A program made the translations under genes and the position numbers. Shown here piece after piece: positions 57,501-58,528 of a DNA stretch of 64,000 nucleotides (the first letter of the stretch is position 1; each line of letters starts with the position of its first letter). The notes below the pieces were generated by a model. The model worked only from the letters and a program-made list of their open reading frames with translations. It ran no database searches and was not told the DNA's origin. The stretch comes from Symsagittifera roscoffensis (taxonomy: Eukaryota; Xenacoelomorpha; Acoela; Convolutidae): NCBI RefSeq assembly GCF_963678635.1, contig NC_087065.1, forward strand, positions 36,111,888 to 36,175,887. The letters run 5' to 3'.

Positions 57501-58483
57501 TACTGGATACCTGATTTCGCGTGGAAAACAAAAAGAACGAAAAGAAAAAAATAAATAAATCACCCGAATTTAAAGTTCATCCCCATTTATAATGCTTGGC
57601 TTTATAACCAACGTTTAGAACCCTCGGATAGACAAGCACGTTGCTACGGGAACTATTCATCTCAATTGTTTCCTTTTCAGCTACAACTCTTCATGCACTA
57701 ACGTATGACAACGTGGATGCTTCCGAGTGGTGCCAGGTGTTTTATATGCTCAGTAACTTCCTCAACTACGGAATCCTTCTCAGGTCATGTCTTGTATGGG
57801 ACTATGTCGGGCCATACATAGTCATGATGGCCCAAATGACTCGAGACCTTCTTGTATTTCTTGTTGTTGTTCTCATTTTCACAATCGGATACGGAATATG
57901 TCTACAAAGTATTCTCTACAGCAACATTGACGGTAAAATTACCTGGGGAGTTATTTTTGGGATATTGCTGAAGCCAATTCTTCACGTTTTTGGCGAGAAC
58001 TTCCTGGACAATTTGTCCGAAAGTGGCGAATGTGACGCTGATTCAAATTACCTCTTCAAAAATTGCCAGCTTTCCTTTCTTCGACCAGTGGTCGGCTTAA
58101 TTCTCTTTCTTTGCTATGCAACATTAGTGAACCTTATGTTGGTCAATCTGTTGATAGCCGTTTTCAGTAACACTTACACAGAAATGAATGCAAACATTAC
58201 CCTGCATTGGAACCTCATTTTCTACCGAGTCGCTGTTAAGTATTATTCAAGAAGAAATAATTACCCTGGTCCGATATTTTTCCTGATATTTGTCGTTGAT
58301 TTGTTTCGCTTGCTTAAAAAGCAAGGTCGAAGCTGTGTAAATCGGGTCTGTCATACAATGAATGGTGCTGACGGTGCTGAACAATTGGAGAAGAAGCAGA
58401 AAGAGTTCAAGGCGAAGAAAATGGAAATTCTCGTTTTCCAGAAATCGTTTAATGCAAACTTAGGTAAATCAAAGATATATTAA
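3352..58483 (+). CDS. TRPM-type cation channel gene, 10 exons recognised (5' end outside window)
   Basis: Inferred join: 3352-3555, 10471-10694, 43142-43444, 47926-48159, 48689-48855, 54054-54188, 54475-54780, 54881-54984, 55223-55425, 57681-58463 (or running on to the stop at 58481-58483). This gives about 890 residues. Intron phases are 2,1,1,1,0,0,0,2,1, and every donor and acceptor pair agrees, which is strong internal support. Family assignment rests on the SLOG-like N-terminal segment, the linker, and the S4-S6/TRP-helix exon with a GPYIVMM motif, an FGEN pore motif and NLMLVNLLIAVF in S6. TRPM proteins form tetrameric plasma-membrane cation channels. Introns 1, 2 and 3 are about 6.9, 32.4 and 4.5 kb and filled with mobile DNA. 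No C-terminal kinase or Nudix domain was seen. Ion selectivity is not predictable here. Confidence 0.85.
3605..3720 (+). repeat. Dispersed repeat, left part, split by the LTR element
   Basis: Together with 9588-9735 this forms one copy of a repeat family also present at 57120-57506 and 56190-56450. Shared landmarks are a GCGCGCGATACCC-type block, then an ATCAAAATCGGCATATAATGG-like block, then a GTACCAAAGGG...TCGAC block, then CCGCTCCCCC...AATCC. The LTR retrotransposon is inserted inside it. Confidence 0.65.
3721..3992 (-). repeat. 3' LTR of Gypsy-type element, copy 1
   Basis: Begins TGTGGTAACTTGATGG and ends CACTGCACCACA on the + strand, with short TGTGG/CCACA terminal inverted repeats. It matches 9317-9587 with many scattered substitutions, which implies an old insertion. 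Confidence 0.92.
4369..4952 (-). pseudogene. Retrotransposon pol C-terminal tail fragments
   Basis: Two overlapping minus-strand frames (4952-4587, then 4624-4369) form an arginine- and serine-rich tail between the integrase core and the 3' LTR. No chromodomain or other known fold was recognised. The frames change near 4590-4620, consistent with a frameshift. The same region in copy 2 is 15909-15323, with a small duplication (GAATCATCT repeated). Confidence 0.55.
5268..6117 (-). pseudogene. Retrotransposon integrase (broken)
   Basis: Minus strand. The zinc-binding region is split between two frames: HHRSHAGQ, then LCNDCPQC (about 5960-5790). The DDE core follows as a remnant with an in-frame stop near the first Asp (around 5690-5700) and another part in a different frame. 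TDQYSGAK (about 5523-5500), then CGFVERSIQTIKRR (about 5430-5390), hold the likely second Asp and the Glu. The family inserts retrotransposon cDNA into the genome. Frameshifts and stops make this copy non-functional. Confidence 0.82.
6590..7713 (-). pseudogene. Retrotransposon reverse transcriptase / RNase H (broken)
   Basis: Minus strand. The N-terminal palm (7713-7504) is in one frame; 7507-7037 carries SPIVITAKTDG, motif A SLDLKYAFSQIPL and motif B FYGLTFMPKEFQ. A frameshift in a T-run near 7100 then leads to FLDDILIVSKG (the catalytic DD motif) in 7098-6829. The start of RNase H (6786 to about 6597) runs to CYASHSVLGAALEQEVE, where about 840 bp present in copy 2 are deleted. Function in life was RNA-templated DNA synthesis; this copy is dead. 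Confidence 0.88.
7724..8458 (-). pseudogene. Gag CCHC knuckles plus aspartic protease (244-codon open frame)
   Basis: This minus-strand frame is open. Two zinc knuckles (CYFCGNRFSTNHKQSC-type at residues about 31-46, CKNCSKKGHFAKCC at about 53-66) bind nucleic acid in the Gag nucleocapsid. The retropepsin-like region follows, with AKVDTRSPASFVN near residue 150: the active-site triplet reads DTR, not the usual DTG or DTS, so catalysis is doubtful. The frame stops just before the RT palm, which lies in another frame. Copy 2 has the same frame at 20254-19520, including DTR, so the change predates the duplication. Confidence 0.85.
8500..9127 (-). pseudogene. Gag-like N-terminal region (broken)
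   Basis: Minus-strand fragment upstream of the CCHC region. The frame at 9127-8765 includes LKLLRMRHEQLVGMPETR and RFLQSYPHVDLSAISSKYFYDNC. Placement next to the 5' LTR and before the zinc knuckles makes it the gag N-terminal/capsid area. Similarity to a named capsid family could not be judged by eye. The rest, to about 8500, is out of frame. Confidence 0.6.
9317..9587 (-). repeat. 5' LTR of Gypsy-type element, copy 1
   Basis: Matches 3721-3992. On the minus strand it is followed immediately by TGGCGCAGCCAGCAG, a likely tRNA primer-binding site. It ends CACTGCACGACA on the + strand, a one-base change in the terminal inverted repeat. Confidence 0.92.
9588..9735 (+). repeat. Dispersed repeat, right part
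   Basis: Continues the repeat interrupted at 3720. The reconstructed uninterrupted site would read GATACCCCTATC, so ACCCC is the probable target duplication. Related copies lie at 57120-57506 and 56190-56450. Confidence 0.6.
10471..10694 (+). CDS. TRPM exon B: end of SLOG/LSDAT domain
   Basis: A 224-nt exon with acceptor CTGTTATCAG and donor GTAAGA. It enters in phase 2, matching exon A, and leaves in phase 1, matching exon C at 43142. It reads NQIVILLSGLATDSSKL, aligning with the second glycine-rich strand-loop of TRPM N-terminal domains (VVVEGSGRVAD type), then a charged helix, FHVIDLLTLDSH, and VIGSKVLSPEKRIKL, which leads into the linker. The exon occurs only once: the matching part of unit 2 has been replaced. 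It is probably shorter than in better-known TRPM proteins. Confidence 0.75.
10695..12857. other. Intron sequence in unit 1, no gene
   Basis: AT-rich sequence with many homopolymer T runs. The only structure noted is a small direct-plus-inverted repeat at 11288-11350 (ATAGCAAACCATATA repeated, with ATATGGTTTGTTAC between). The part from about 11506 onward recurs in unit 2 (22439-23787). Confidence 0.5.
12858..13212. mobile_element. Truncated Tc1/mariner-type MITE at the duplication junction
   Basis: Preceded by TA. Begins CAGTGCTGGTTTAAATTATC like the complete element at 23788-24521. Its left arm runs to 13180, followed by about 30 bp of right-arm sequence and then unit 2. The element was therefore disrupted by, or used in, the tandem duplication. 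Confidence 0.75.
14300..14503 (+). pseudogene. Stranded duplicate of TRPM exon A
   Basis: A 204-nt copy of 3352-3555 with intact TTAAATTTCAG acceptor and GTACGG donor and no stops, so it could still be spliced. It lies downstream of exon B, which ends in phase 1, whereas this exon needs phase 2. Inclusion between exons B and C would shift the frame, and its own partner exon is deleted from unit 2. Visible replacement differences from exon A include E to V before NTHLVVV, D to G in VVVCDS, R to H and N to D. I treat it as a relic that must be skipped in normal transcripts. Confidence 0.75.
14665..14936 (-). repeat. 3' LTR of Gypsy-type element, copy 2
   Basis: TGTGGTAACTTGATGG to CACTGCACCACA, nearly identical to 3721-3992. 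A purine-rich tract on the minus strand follows immediately (complement of 14937-14947). Confidence 0.92.
15323..15909 (-). pseudogene. Retrotransposon pol C-terminal tail fragments, copy 2
   Basis: Counterpart of 4369-4952: the same arginine/serine-rich tail in two frames (15909-15544 and 15547-15323), with short local duplications (GGTACTGGGTACT; GAATCATCT). No recognised domain. Confidence 0.55.
16222..17073 (-). pseudogene. Retrotransposon integrase, copy 2 (broken)
   Basis: Same layout as in copy 1: HHRSHAGQ and LCKDCPQC zinc-binding residues split over two frames, a stop near the first catalytic Asp (ELQLD then stop), and a distal core frame with CGFVERSIQTIKRR. The frame 17073-16654 reaches a little further than in copy 1. 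Confidence 0.82.
18016..18582 (-). pseudogene. Retrotransposon RNase H region, copy 2
   Basis: Two minus-strand frames (18582-18268, then 18267-18016). The first runs CYASHSVLGAALEQEVE, VPIAFASQFLNDQEKKYST, NELELLAIVW; the second NHFEVLTNQKAIMSAL and TRWADRLLPFDFDV, the usual end of Gypsy RNase H. A stop separates them. This confirms what is deleted in copy 1. Confidence 0.85.
18625..19509 (-). pseudogene. Retrotransposon reverse transcriptase, copy 2 (broken)
   Basis: Frames 19509-19300, 19303-18833 and 18894-18625 carry the same palm motifs as copy 1: LDLKYAFSQIPL, FYGLTFMPKEFQ, then FLDDILIVSKG after a T-run frameshift. Nearly identical to 6829-7713. Confidence 0.88.
19520..20254 (-). pseudogene. 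Gag CCHC knuckles plus aspartic protease, copy 2
   Basis: A 244-codon open frame differing from copy 1 by at least one residue (ISRAQ against INRAQ). Two zinc knuckles and the DTR-type retropepsin triplet are the same. The frame ends before the RT. Confidence 0.85.
20255..20931 (-). pseudogene. Gag-like N-terminal region, copy 2 (broken)
   Basis: Frames 20931-20731 and 20836-20561 contain the same MRHEQLVGMPETR and RFLQSYPHV segments as copy 1, with a frameshift at a short A-run near 20740. Confidence 0.58.
21121..21391 (-). repeat. 5' LTR of Gypsy-type element, copy 2
   Basis: TGTTGTAACTTGATGG to CACTGCACGACA. The LTR end and its flank (21285-21460) are the source of the inverted insert at 22263-22438. 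Confidence 0.92.
22263..22438 (-). repeat. Inverted copy of LTR end plus flank, replacing a TRPM exon
   Basis: A 176-bp reverse complement of 21285-21460, nearly identical. It sits where unit 1 has 10446 to about 11505 (about 1,060 bp including TRPM exon B). The edges are clean: GTCAT before and AGTTTTTTTTACTTTCAG after match unit 1. Likely a template-switching or inverted gene-conversion event with deletion. Confidence 0.9.
22439..23787. other. Noncoding part of unit 2
   Basis: Matches unit 1 from about 11506 to 12857. T-rich, with no gene, RNA or further repeat recognised. Confidence 0.5.
23788..24521. mobile_element. Tc1/mariner-type foldback MITE, complete
   Basis: A 734-bp element flanked by TA at 23786-23787 and 24522-24523. 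It begins CAGTGCTGGTTTAAATTATC and ends with the reverse complement (GATAATTTAAATCAGCACTG). The two arms (about 23788-24115 and 24205-24521) are inverted copies of more than 300 bp around a spacer of about 90 bp. There is no transposase. CAGTG-type termini with a TA duplication are typical of the Tc1/mariner superfamily. Confidence 0.88.
24524..25614. other. Intron sequence, no gene
   Basis: No exon or repeat family was recognised between the MITE and the Polinton. A short perfect palindrome, GTACACTTTTTAAAGTGTAC, lies near 25183-25202. Confidence 0.5.
25615..25620. repeat. Polinton target-site duplication, left
   Basis: CGGTAT immediately before the left terminus; identical to 42275-42280. 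Confidence 0.93.
25621..26248 (+). repeat. Polinton left terminal inverted repeat
   Basis: About 628 bp matching the reverse complement of 41687-42274. Shared blocks include AGTAGTAGATGTT, AAGATAGGGAATAGAGCATC, GTATTAACATTGGG and GGTTTAATGGTTTGTGTGAT, with AATTAATTGTTAATTA further in. The arms have diverged by substitutions and indels, showing age. The G-rich stretch near 25647-25670 pairs with a C-run at 42231-42244. Confidence 0.92.
26270..26704 (-). pseudogene. Polinton adenain-like cysteine protease (PRO), broken
   Basis: Minus strand, a single frame from 26704 to a final TAA at 26270 with two internal stops. It reads GSYPSDKVPQLTKYSFAI, then DRGEQWIMVARLNKTY, a stop, FTDSFG, then NDNLCGF, a stop, and a hydrophobic helix. 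In adenovirus-type proteases the triad is His, Glu/Asp and Cys. Here the expected His (GEHW type) reads Gln, Asp is present in FTDSFG, and Cys in NLCGF. A GTAAGT...TTTTCAG segment just upstream (about 26702-26762) could be an intron. The family matures virion proteins. This copy is inactive. Confidence 0.85.
26994..28218 (-). pseudogene. Polinton major capsid protein (double jelly-roll type), broken
   Basis: Minus strand from a likely start at 28218 to the stop near 26994. Recognisable stretches in order: SSYTQEVFASTSLDENSIAF, TYVNSLLHSLFSNCEVNFN, NTTMVYNANGLYLH, NADYSLFTRRILVAEPNH, RRVAVAMNTNSAVAGSFHKN, and, in the last frame, YNLVFDLTSLQD...GGSLRLEMFFQFPLEQV. These are the landmarks of the Polinton hexon-like capsid protein. 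At least five in-frame stops and one or more frameshifts break it. The protein would form the icosahedral shell; the Polinton group is thought to derive from viruses. Confidence 0.85.
28306..28818 (-). pseudogene. Polinton hypothetical protein, 170-codon frame
   Basis: Open minus-strand frame between the capsid gene and the next virion-type gene. The middle has an acidic, leucine-rich helix (MQDNVEEVLELLHTLLGELQ); the C-terminal third is basic and Gly-containing (LLQRGGVVSGHKKKLKQL). Its position suggests a small virion or core-type protein. I cannot name a family. The N-terminal half overlaps the end of the neighbouring gene in another frame and may not be real. Confidence 0.5.
28748..29464 (-). 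pseudogene. Polinton virion-type protein (minor capsid-like), broken over three frames
   Basis: Minus strand. 29464-29280 reads MSWSIGFSRN...FYPNNILSSPTNFLPKQIHL and REWEVAISEIPYP; 29342-29058 continues KIVPMHIEPGLYPSF and FEYNGICVLVDKVTQKV; 29110-28748 continues YISGCDLEQNRKG and IIEYNTLGDTKTTILRC. The NTLS...L.LP...L..WEVAL.EI pattern is shared by a conserved protein found next to the capsid gene in many Polintons; I take it to be the minor capsid (penton-type) protein, though that name is inference. Two frameshifts break it. Confidence 0.65.
29440..31683. repeat. Internal Polinton duplication, copy A
   Basis: Direct repeat of 34430-35733. Copy A contains an extra 930-odd bp (about 29916-30849) missing from copy B. 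Matches include the MSWSIGF start region, the 29552-29803 block, and the AT-rich stretch with TATGCATATGCAAA near 31164. Confidence 0.85.
29550..30120 (-). pseudogene. Polinton hypothetical protein, broken
   Basis: Minus strand. An upstream frame (about 30120-30010, LALSLKSKTFSPKNLLPNF) shifts into 30013-29684 (VRVLEPCSDKGSTIEQELAK, CHAVYDVATYKKRRVCV), then after a stop or shift to NELKELAQVLGGFMFAENC near 29600. A truncated copy lies at 34540-34905. No domain recognised. Confidence 0.5.
31585..32150 (-). pseudogene. Polinton hypothetical protein downstream of ATPase
   Basis: Minus strand. A lysine-rich stretch near 31870 leads through a frameshift into YDSIHSALNARLKTS and LIDLALNSPLIKLSQSEN (31854-31690). 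The reading continues into non-conserved sequence. Position after the ATPase fits a conserved small Polinton gene; function unknown. Confidence 0.5.
32179..32939 (-). pseudogene. Polinton packaging ATPase (A32/FtsK-like), broken
   Basis: Minus strand. A P-loop remnant CKSGSGNMHL lies near 32840 in one frame, with Asn where the Walker A Lys is expected. IDTFQPKFYNV then YLLKFDDSCEKI (Walker B, 32939-32601) are in another frame. After a shift, KQFVKIATAGRHSGLNTRYI (about 32590-32530) leads through a stop into GRDVELQKMHIVLL, WYQDATSIPYEHLLIDL and SKFYLPAGTETK (32508-32179). This family pumps DNA into capsids in related viruses. Loss of the P-loop Lys, a stop and frameshifts make it inactive. 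Confidence 0.8.
33027..33679 (-). pseudogene. Polinton hypothetical protein upstream of ATPase
   Basis: Minus strand. 33679-33437 reads ELGVYKNGQTVGYSFLPP and KATSQPACCTKHLPRINW; a frameshift leads to GYEKFGILSEVLETWL, then MKKMIEGVATTYFVMQNLF and HEEHGLDVFKI (33377-33240). A possible short intron (GTAAGTTACTT ... TTCCAAAG, about 33150-33236) joins to VELADESDKQLNLGNLVFDE near 33100. No known domain recognised; conserved-looking in context. Confidence 0.55.
33780..34112 (-). pseudogene. Polinton hypothetical frame, 110 codons
   Basis: Open minus-strand frame including SIVIDECTVGNERCLYLF and AIFNDAAGSVSSTTHWEPGY. A second overlapping frame (34072-33875) shares part of the region, so a frameshift is likely. 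No family recognised. Confidence 0.35.
34143..34457 (-). CDS. Polinton hypothetical frame, 104 codons
   Basis: Open minus-strand frame starting MSWSIGF, the same start as the virion-type gene at 29464 because the upstream sequence is duplicated, but then different: ISQFEWTLHYGRRNNFLSYR, IDLLEYRRKHNFWKKYKK. The basic C-terminus and lack of stops are notable in so decayed an element. No family recognised. Confidence 0.35.
   Translation of the reverse strand: MSWSIGFFVNLVSKLHNELELFHIILQEKSKKFSLTVFESQNLPKLQGLDTESKISQFEWTLHYGRRNNFLSYRSDIKKIDLLEYRRKHNFWKKYKKVQLEKEE
34430..35733. repeat. Internal Polinton duplication, copy B
   Basis: Counterpart of 29440-31683 with about 930 bp deleted at 34905/34910 (ACCAAGATAGA joined to TTGAATATTTGTTTA). 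The matching region ends near CCAATTGCATAATTAGTTTGA at both sites. Confidence 0.85.
35866..36231 (-). pseudogene. Polinton hypothetical acidic/proline-rich protein, one premature stop
   Basis: Minus strand. 36231-35986 reads MRELMGRDFNQRHMIEVPM, NPITIEEDEGFSEP, then TGA; the same frame continues PVSEPPRQPPVMEARPALRS to about 35866. One point change could explain the stop. Acidic and proline-rich, with no known fold. It is the first minus-strand gene left of the central divergent region. Confidence 0.5.
36300..37590. other. Polinton central intergenic region
   Basis: No coding motif recognised. It lies between the minus-strand gene block and the plus-strand polymerase. The open frame at 37207-36926 has no support. 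Confidence 0.45.
37595..37784 (+). promoter_or_regulatory. Tandem TGACGTCA cluster plus TATA box upstream of Polinton polymerase
   Basis: Perfect CRE-type palindromes TGACGTCA at 37606, 37643 and 37725, plus degenerate forms TGACGTCT (37676), TGATGTCA (37702) and TGACGCCA (about 37762), within imperfect repeats of about 40-80 bp that also share AATTGCGT(G/A)GG. TATAAATA follows at 37777-37784, about 180 bp before the likely ATG at 37966. This reads as a promoter for the polymerase gene. Binding by CREB/ATF-type factors is inference. Confidence 0.65.
37966..41104 (+). pseudogene. Polinton protein-primed type B DNA polymerase, broken and truncated
   Basis: Plus strand, spread over many frames. 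Likely start 37966 with Cys/His zinc-finger modules (CPDCCI; CPSCEQEF). It continues with NIALGFVLRNIETGEYRLFY (38355-38753) and TNVTIFAALLENTPRGYPDS (38440-38883). The exonuclease region shows NLAIFNFESI, where the usual Asp of ExoI (DxE) is Asn, and FNSRRYDLTLI (ExoII type) near 39780. Later parts include WFDNPVKPDFP, GMTKFKDFLQWDNNKD, MLKLGCTLSTLAN and YCDHCKTVFEAIGCYYHFC (40437-40976). An internal deletion near 40510-40540 removes the polymerase A motif region, and the sequence ends near 41100 before the DTD-type motif. It would have replicated the element; this copy cannot. Confidence 0.88.
41209..41665. mobile_element. MITE inside the Polinton (MULE-like, 9-bp target duplication)
   Basis: 457 bp with imperfect terminal inverted repeats of about 60 bp: GGGTCTAGGACAACAAGCCG at the left against GGGTGCCGGACATCAAGCCG (reverse complement of the right end). 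Both arms then carry ACGGGA(C/T)TTCAAGCCGAA and GACTTCA(A/G)GCCGAAAATT. Flanked by a perfect 9-bp direct repeat, GTGTTAAAT, at 41200-41208 and 41666-41674. No coding capacity. A 9-bp duplication with long inverted ends fits non-autonomous Mutator-like elements. Confidence 0.85.
41687..42274 (-). repeat. Polinton right terminal inverted repeat
   Basis: Reverse complement of 25621-26248, ending CATCTACTACT at 42274. It begins just after the nested MITE and its target duplication. Confidence 0.92.
42275..42280. repeat. Polinton target-site duplication, right
   Basis: CGGTAT directly after the right terminus; identical to 25615-25620. Confidence 0.93.
42281..43141. other. Intron sequence before TRPM exon C
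   Basis: No gene or repeat recognised. Ends in the acceptor AAATATTGTTTCAG. Confidence 0.5.
43142..43444 (+). CDS. TRPM exon C: N-terminal linker helices
   Basis: A 303-nt exon entering in phase 1 after TATTGTTTCAG and leaving in phase 1 at a GTTAGA donor. Reads SSGFDLSKHFDNHFLLDLYI, SPALLEFINDYMPIVTRM, then LFLFSLMQLDKSMSEFFWKR. The last block is the TRPM linker signature, where one helical repeat ends in a FFW-type motif just before an acidic EEP/DEP turn supplied by the next exon. The join to exon D creates an Asp codon (G + AC). The exon has higher GC than its flanks, as expected of selected coding DNA. Confidence 0.85.
43545..43890. repeat. 60-bp minisatellite
   Basis: About six copies in exact 60-bp register; each is two related 30-bp halves (TTTCGACCGTCTCGACCAAA and TTTGACTTTCTCGACCAAAA are the recognisable parts). 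Because 60 is a multiple of three, frames stay open across it on both strands. It starts about 100 bp after the exon C donor. Confidence 0.9.
43891..44888. other. Intron sequence, no gene
   Basis: TTTCGACTGTCTCGGC-like remnants of the 60-bp minisatellite extend to about 44080. The rest has no recognised feature; the frame at 44625-44888 lacks any motif. Confidence 0.45.
44889..45150. repeat. 22-bp minisatellite
   Basis: About a dozen degenerate copies of TTTCGACCGTGCTCGAGGTATG. Related short runs occur at about 45600-45680, 46580-46650 and 47600-47740. The TTCGACC...CTCGA core also resembles the 60-bp array upstream. Confidence 0.88.
45135..47560. repeat. Degenerate tandem array, about 480-bp unit, five copies
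   Basis: Copies begin near 45135, 45665, 46140, 46630 and 47110. Landmarks in each: a GTAGYGYAGTGTGAT-like start, a GATGAAACTTTTTTC-like block, GCACTTTTGCC, GCTGTTTTTAGGTCAATTT, GCAGTAGGCAGC, and CATTTGATGCTTTTTTAA or a variant. The second and fourth copies (45670-45895; 46640-46862) are most alike, which suggests that a dimer of about 970 bp was later duplicated. Confidence 0.8.
47926..48159 (+). CDS. TRPM exon D: linker
   Basis: A 234-nt exon, phase 1 in (acceptor TTTTATTTAG) and phase 1 out (donor GTAATT). Reads DEPMASALLAKLLLDQMESS, ALDELTSHFEQQACDFLNKF, YGEDEEMAMENLKAEQQSW and LKPLDLAEK. This is the TRPM block in which EEP.A.AL.A leads to a helix ending in a CY.ED-type acidic motif (here KFYGEDEE), followed by LELA-type residues. 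Confident assignment. Confidence 0.88.
48469..49216 (+). repeat. Duplicated exon-containing segment, copy 1
   Basis: Direct repeat with 49599-50358 (GCCTTAAGAAAA(G/A)CCTGAACG at both starts), highly similar. Contains TRPM exon E with intact splice sites. Confidence 0.9.
48689..48855 (+). CDS. TRPM exon E: linker to pre-S1
   Basis: A 167-nt exon with acceptor ATTTTTCAATTTTAG, donor GTGAGT, phase 1 in and phase 0 out, fitting exons D and F. Reads FPQARVVAQSYNIIPFLQW and MVKWFKPMTRVVPSNIVPLG, with a small internal duplication (LQWKSQ twice). Similarity to TRPM is weak here, so the call rests on phase, splice signals and position. The second copy (49820-49986) has lost both its acceptor AG and its donor GT. 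Confidence 0.6.
49217..49598 (+). repeat. Single copy of the 680-bp-array family (partial)
   Basis: Matches about 52746-53148 and shorter parts of the other two array copies. Contains the exon-like segment KQWNENGLWIYLAFPGGVV in open frame. Confidence 0.8.
49599..50358 (+). repeat. Duplicated exon-containing segment, copy 2
   Basis: Direct repeat of 48469-49216. Same length of exon-equivalent sequence, with two compensating single-base indels. Confidence 0.9.
49820..49986 (+). pseudogene. Dead copy of TRPM exon E
   Basis: The acceptor reads CAATTTTCG where exon E has CAATTTTAG, and the donor reads CCGCTGAGT where exon E has CCGGTGAGT, so both splice dinucleotides are lost. A +1 and a -1 indel shift the middle of the frame (CYNNNSFFAMEVPVAMEVP). 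It should not be spliced. Confidence 0.8.
50359..51014. other. Intron sequence, no gene
   Basis: No exon, repeat or RNA recognised. Confidence 0.45.
51015..53150 (+). repeat. Tandem array, about 680-bp unit, three copies
   Basis: Copies at about 51015-51704, 51705-52380 and 52381-53150. Landmarks: GAAATGTTTGTGCTCGGGGT, GAGGCAATCCTTTTTGGTCT, GTAGAGGATGATTTTAAAAC, CCTTCAAAGGCAGT(C/T)TGAG, TTCGCAGGAAAACAATG. Copies 1 and 2 are most similar. In both, the exon-like segment carries a stop (TGG to TGA) and an FRG change; copy 3 and the separate copy at 49217-49598 keep TGG and FPG. Confidence 0.88.
53151..54053. other. Intron sequence, no gene
   Basis: A-rich and T-rich homopolymer runs only. Ends in the acceptor CCACCGACTGCAG. 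Confidence 0.45.
54054..54188 (+). CDS. TRPM exon F: pre-S1
   Basis: A 135-nt exon, phase 0 at both ends, donor GTACCA. Reads METFFGKIMTSCSWIRLLLC, then VTLVIPVGVNLPWVAEYKG. In TRPM proteins this segment precedes S1: an IW.G..T.FGK-type helix, then a hydrophobic stretch ending in proline. The exon keeps its frame and has balanced codon use against very AT-rich flanks. Confidence 0.78.
54475..54780 (+). CDS. TRPM exon G: S1 region
   Basis: A 306-nt exon, phase 0 in after GTTTTATTTTAG, and out at a weak GTTTAA donor (54781). A basic cytosolic stretch (KKRSHNLDPPERVKRQLQR) is followed by MFYSVYTSPVVKYIIDTIY and TLGIVIAQSYMLTVVFQL, the TRPM FY..P.VKF...S1 pattern, then IEWILLGLNVSNLF towards S2. 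The weak donor is the least certain boundary; the next exon must start in phase 0, and it does. Confidence 0.8.
54881..54984 (+). CDS. TRPM exon H: S2-S3 loop
   Basis: A 104-nt exon, phase 0 in (acceptor GAAACAG), phase 2 out (donor GTTAAC). Reads LAVADQKMKYIKKMPKVSFW and KPFPLLETNFSRAS. No strong family motif; supported by phase agreement with exons G and I, and by position between S2 and S3. Confidence 0.55.
55223..55425 (+). CDS. TRPM exon I: S3
   Basis: A 203-nt exon, phase 2 in (acceptor GATGTTATGCAG), phase 1 out (donor GTAAGC). Contains VSCLYYDKTRRTARVQQFYM then SNKWLIVSTITSVTFIF, matching the TRPM F..D.WN..D...I..F pattern at the start of S3. Joining to exon J restores an Ala codon. 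Confidence 0.75.
55690..55990 (-). repeat. Foldback repeat, left arm
   Basis: An inverted copy of the family seen at 57120-57506: its reverse complement shows TTTCTCGAGGAGGGGCGGAT, AGGTCGACCAAATTGATTTT, and GACAAAAAAATCGCG followed by GGCGTGCGCTC. Confidence 0.7.
55985..56172. repeat. TA/GATA-type simple repeat
   Basis: (TA)n, then GATATAGATATAGATA-type sequence. It forms the loop between two oppositely oriented repeat copies. Confidence 0.9.
56190..56450 (+). repeat. Foldback repeat, right arm
   Basis: Same family as 57280-57506: AAATTGCGTTTTTATGACCC, TAGTATGTATTGGCGCCTAA, GTACCAAAAGGGAGACCCTT, then GAGGCGTTCGCCCC and AAATCCGCT. It also matches the repeat split by the Gypsy element at 3605/9735. 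Confidence 0.75.
56451..57119. other. Intron sequence, no gene
   Basis: Poly-A and poly-T runs. Several short open frames have no motif. Confidence 0.45.
57120..57506 (+). repeat. Dispersed GC-patchy repeat, most complete copy
   Basis: From GCGGGTCTAGGAATTTCTCG to CCCCCAATCCGCTACTGG. Internal landmarks: GTCGACTTTTTTTTAGGTCA, TTCGACCAAAAAATCGCG, TAGTATAGATTGGCGCC, TAGTACAAAGGGGTCCC and GAGGGGGGGCGTCCCCCC. Copies occur in at least three other places in the window. The ends resemble each other in reverse, which suggests a non-autonomous DNA element. Confidence 0.7.
57681..58483 (+). CDS. TRPM exon J: S4, S5, pore, S6, TRP helix
   Basis: Acceptor TTTCCTTTTCAG, phase 1 in. Order: S4 region (VFYMLSNFLNYGILLRSCL), VGPYIVMMAQM linker, S5 (LLVFLVVVLIFTIGYGICLQ), pore helix and filter (WGVIFGILLKPILHVFGEN, near 57950-58000), an outer loop with two cysteines (GECDADSNYLFKNC) that could form the usual disulphide, S6 (VNLMLVNLLIAVFSNTY), and TRP helix (WNLIFYRVAVKYYSR). 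A basic Lys/Glu-rich tail follows. The filter is FGE, as in divalent-permeable TRPM members, but selectivity is not proven by this. The exon either splices at 58463 (GTAAAT) or ends at the TAA at 58481-58483. Confidence 0.92.
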
Positions 58484-58522
58484 TAGTGCTAATTTGAAAT
58501 ATGCTTTAACTTTCTTTAATCC

Positions 58523-58528
58523 AATAAA
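58523..58528 (+). terminator. Possible polyadenylation signal
   Basis: AATAAA 40 bases after the in-frame TAA at 58481-58483. If used, the channel ends with a short C-terminal tail lacking a coiled coil or enzyme domain. AATAAA is frequent by chance in such AT-rich DNA. Confidence 0.4.
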
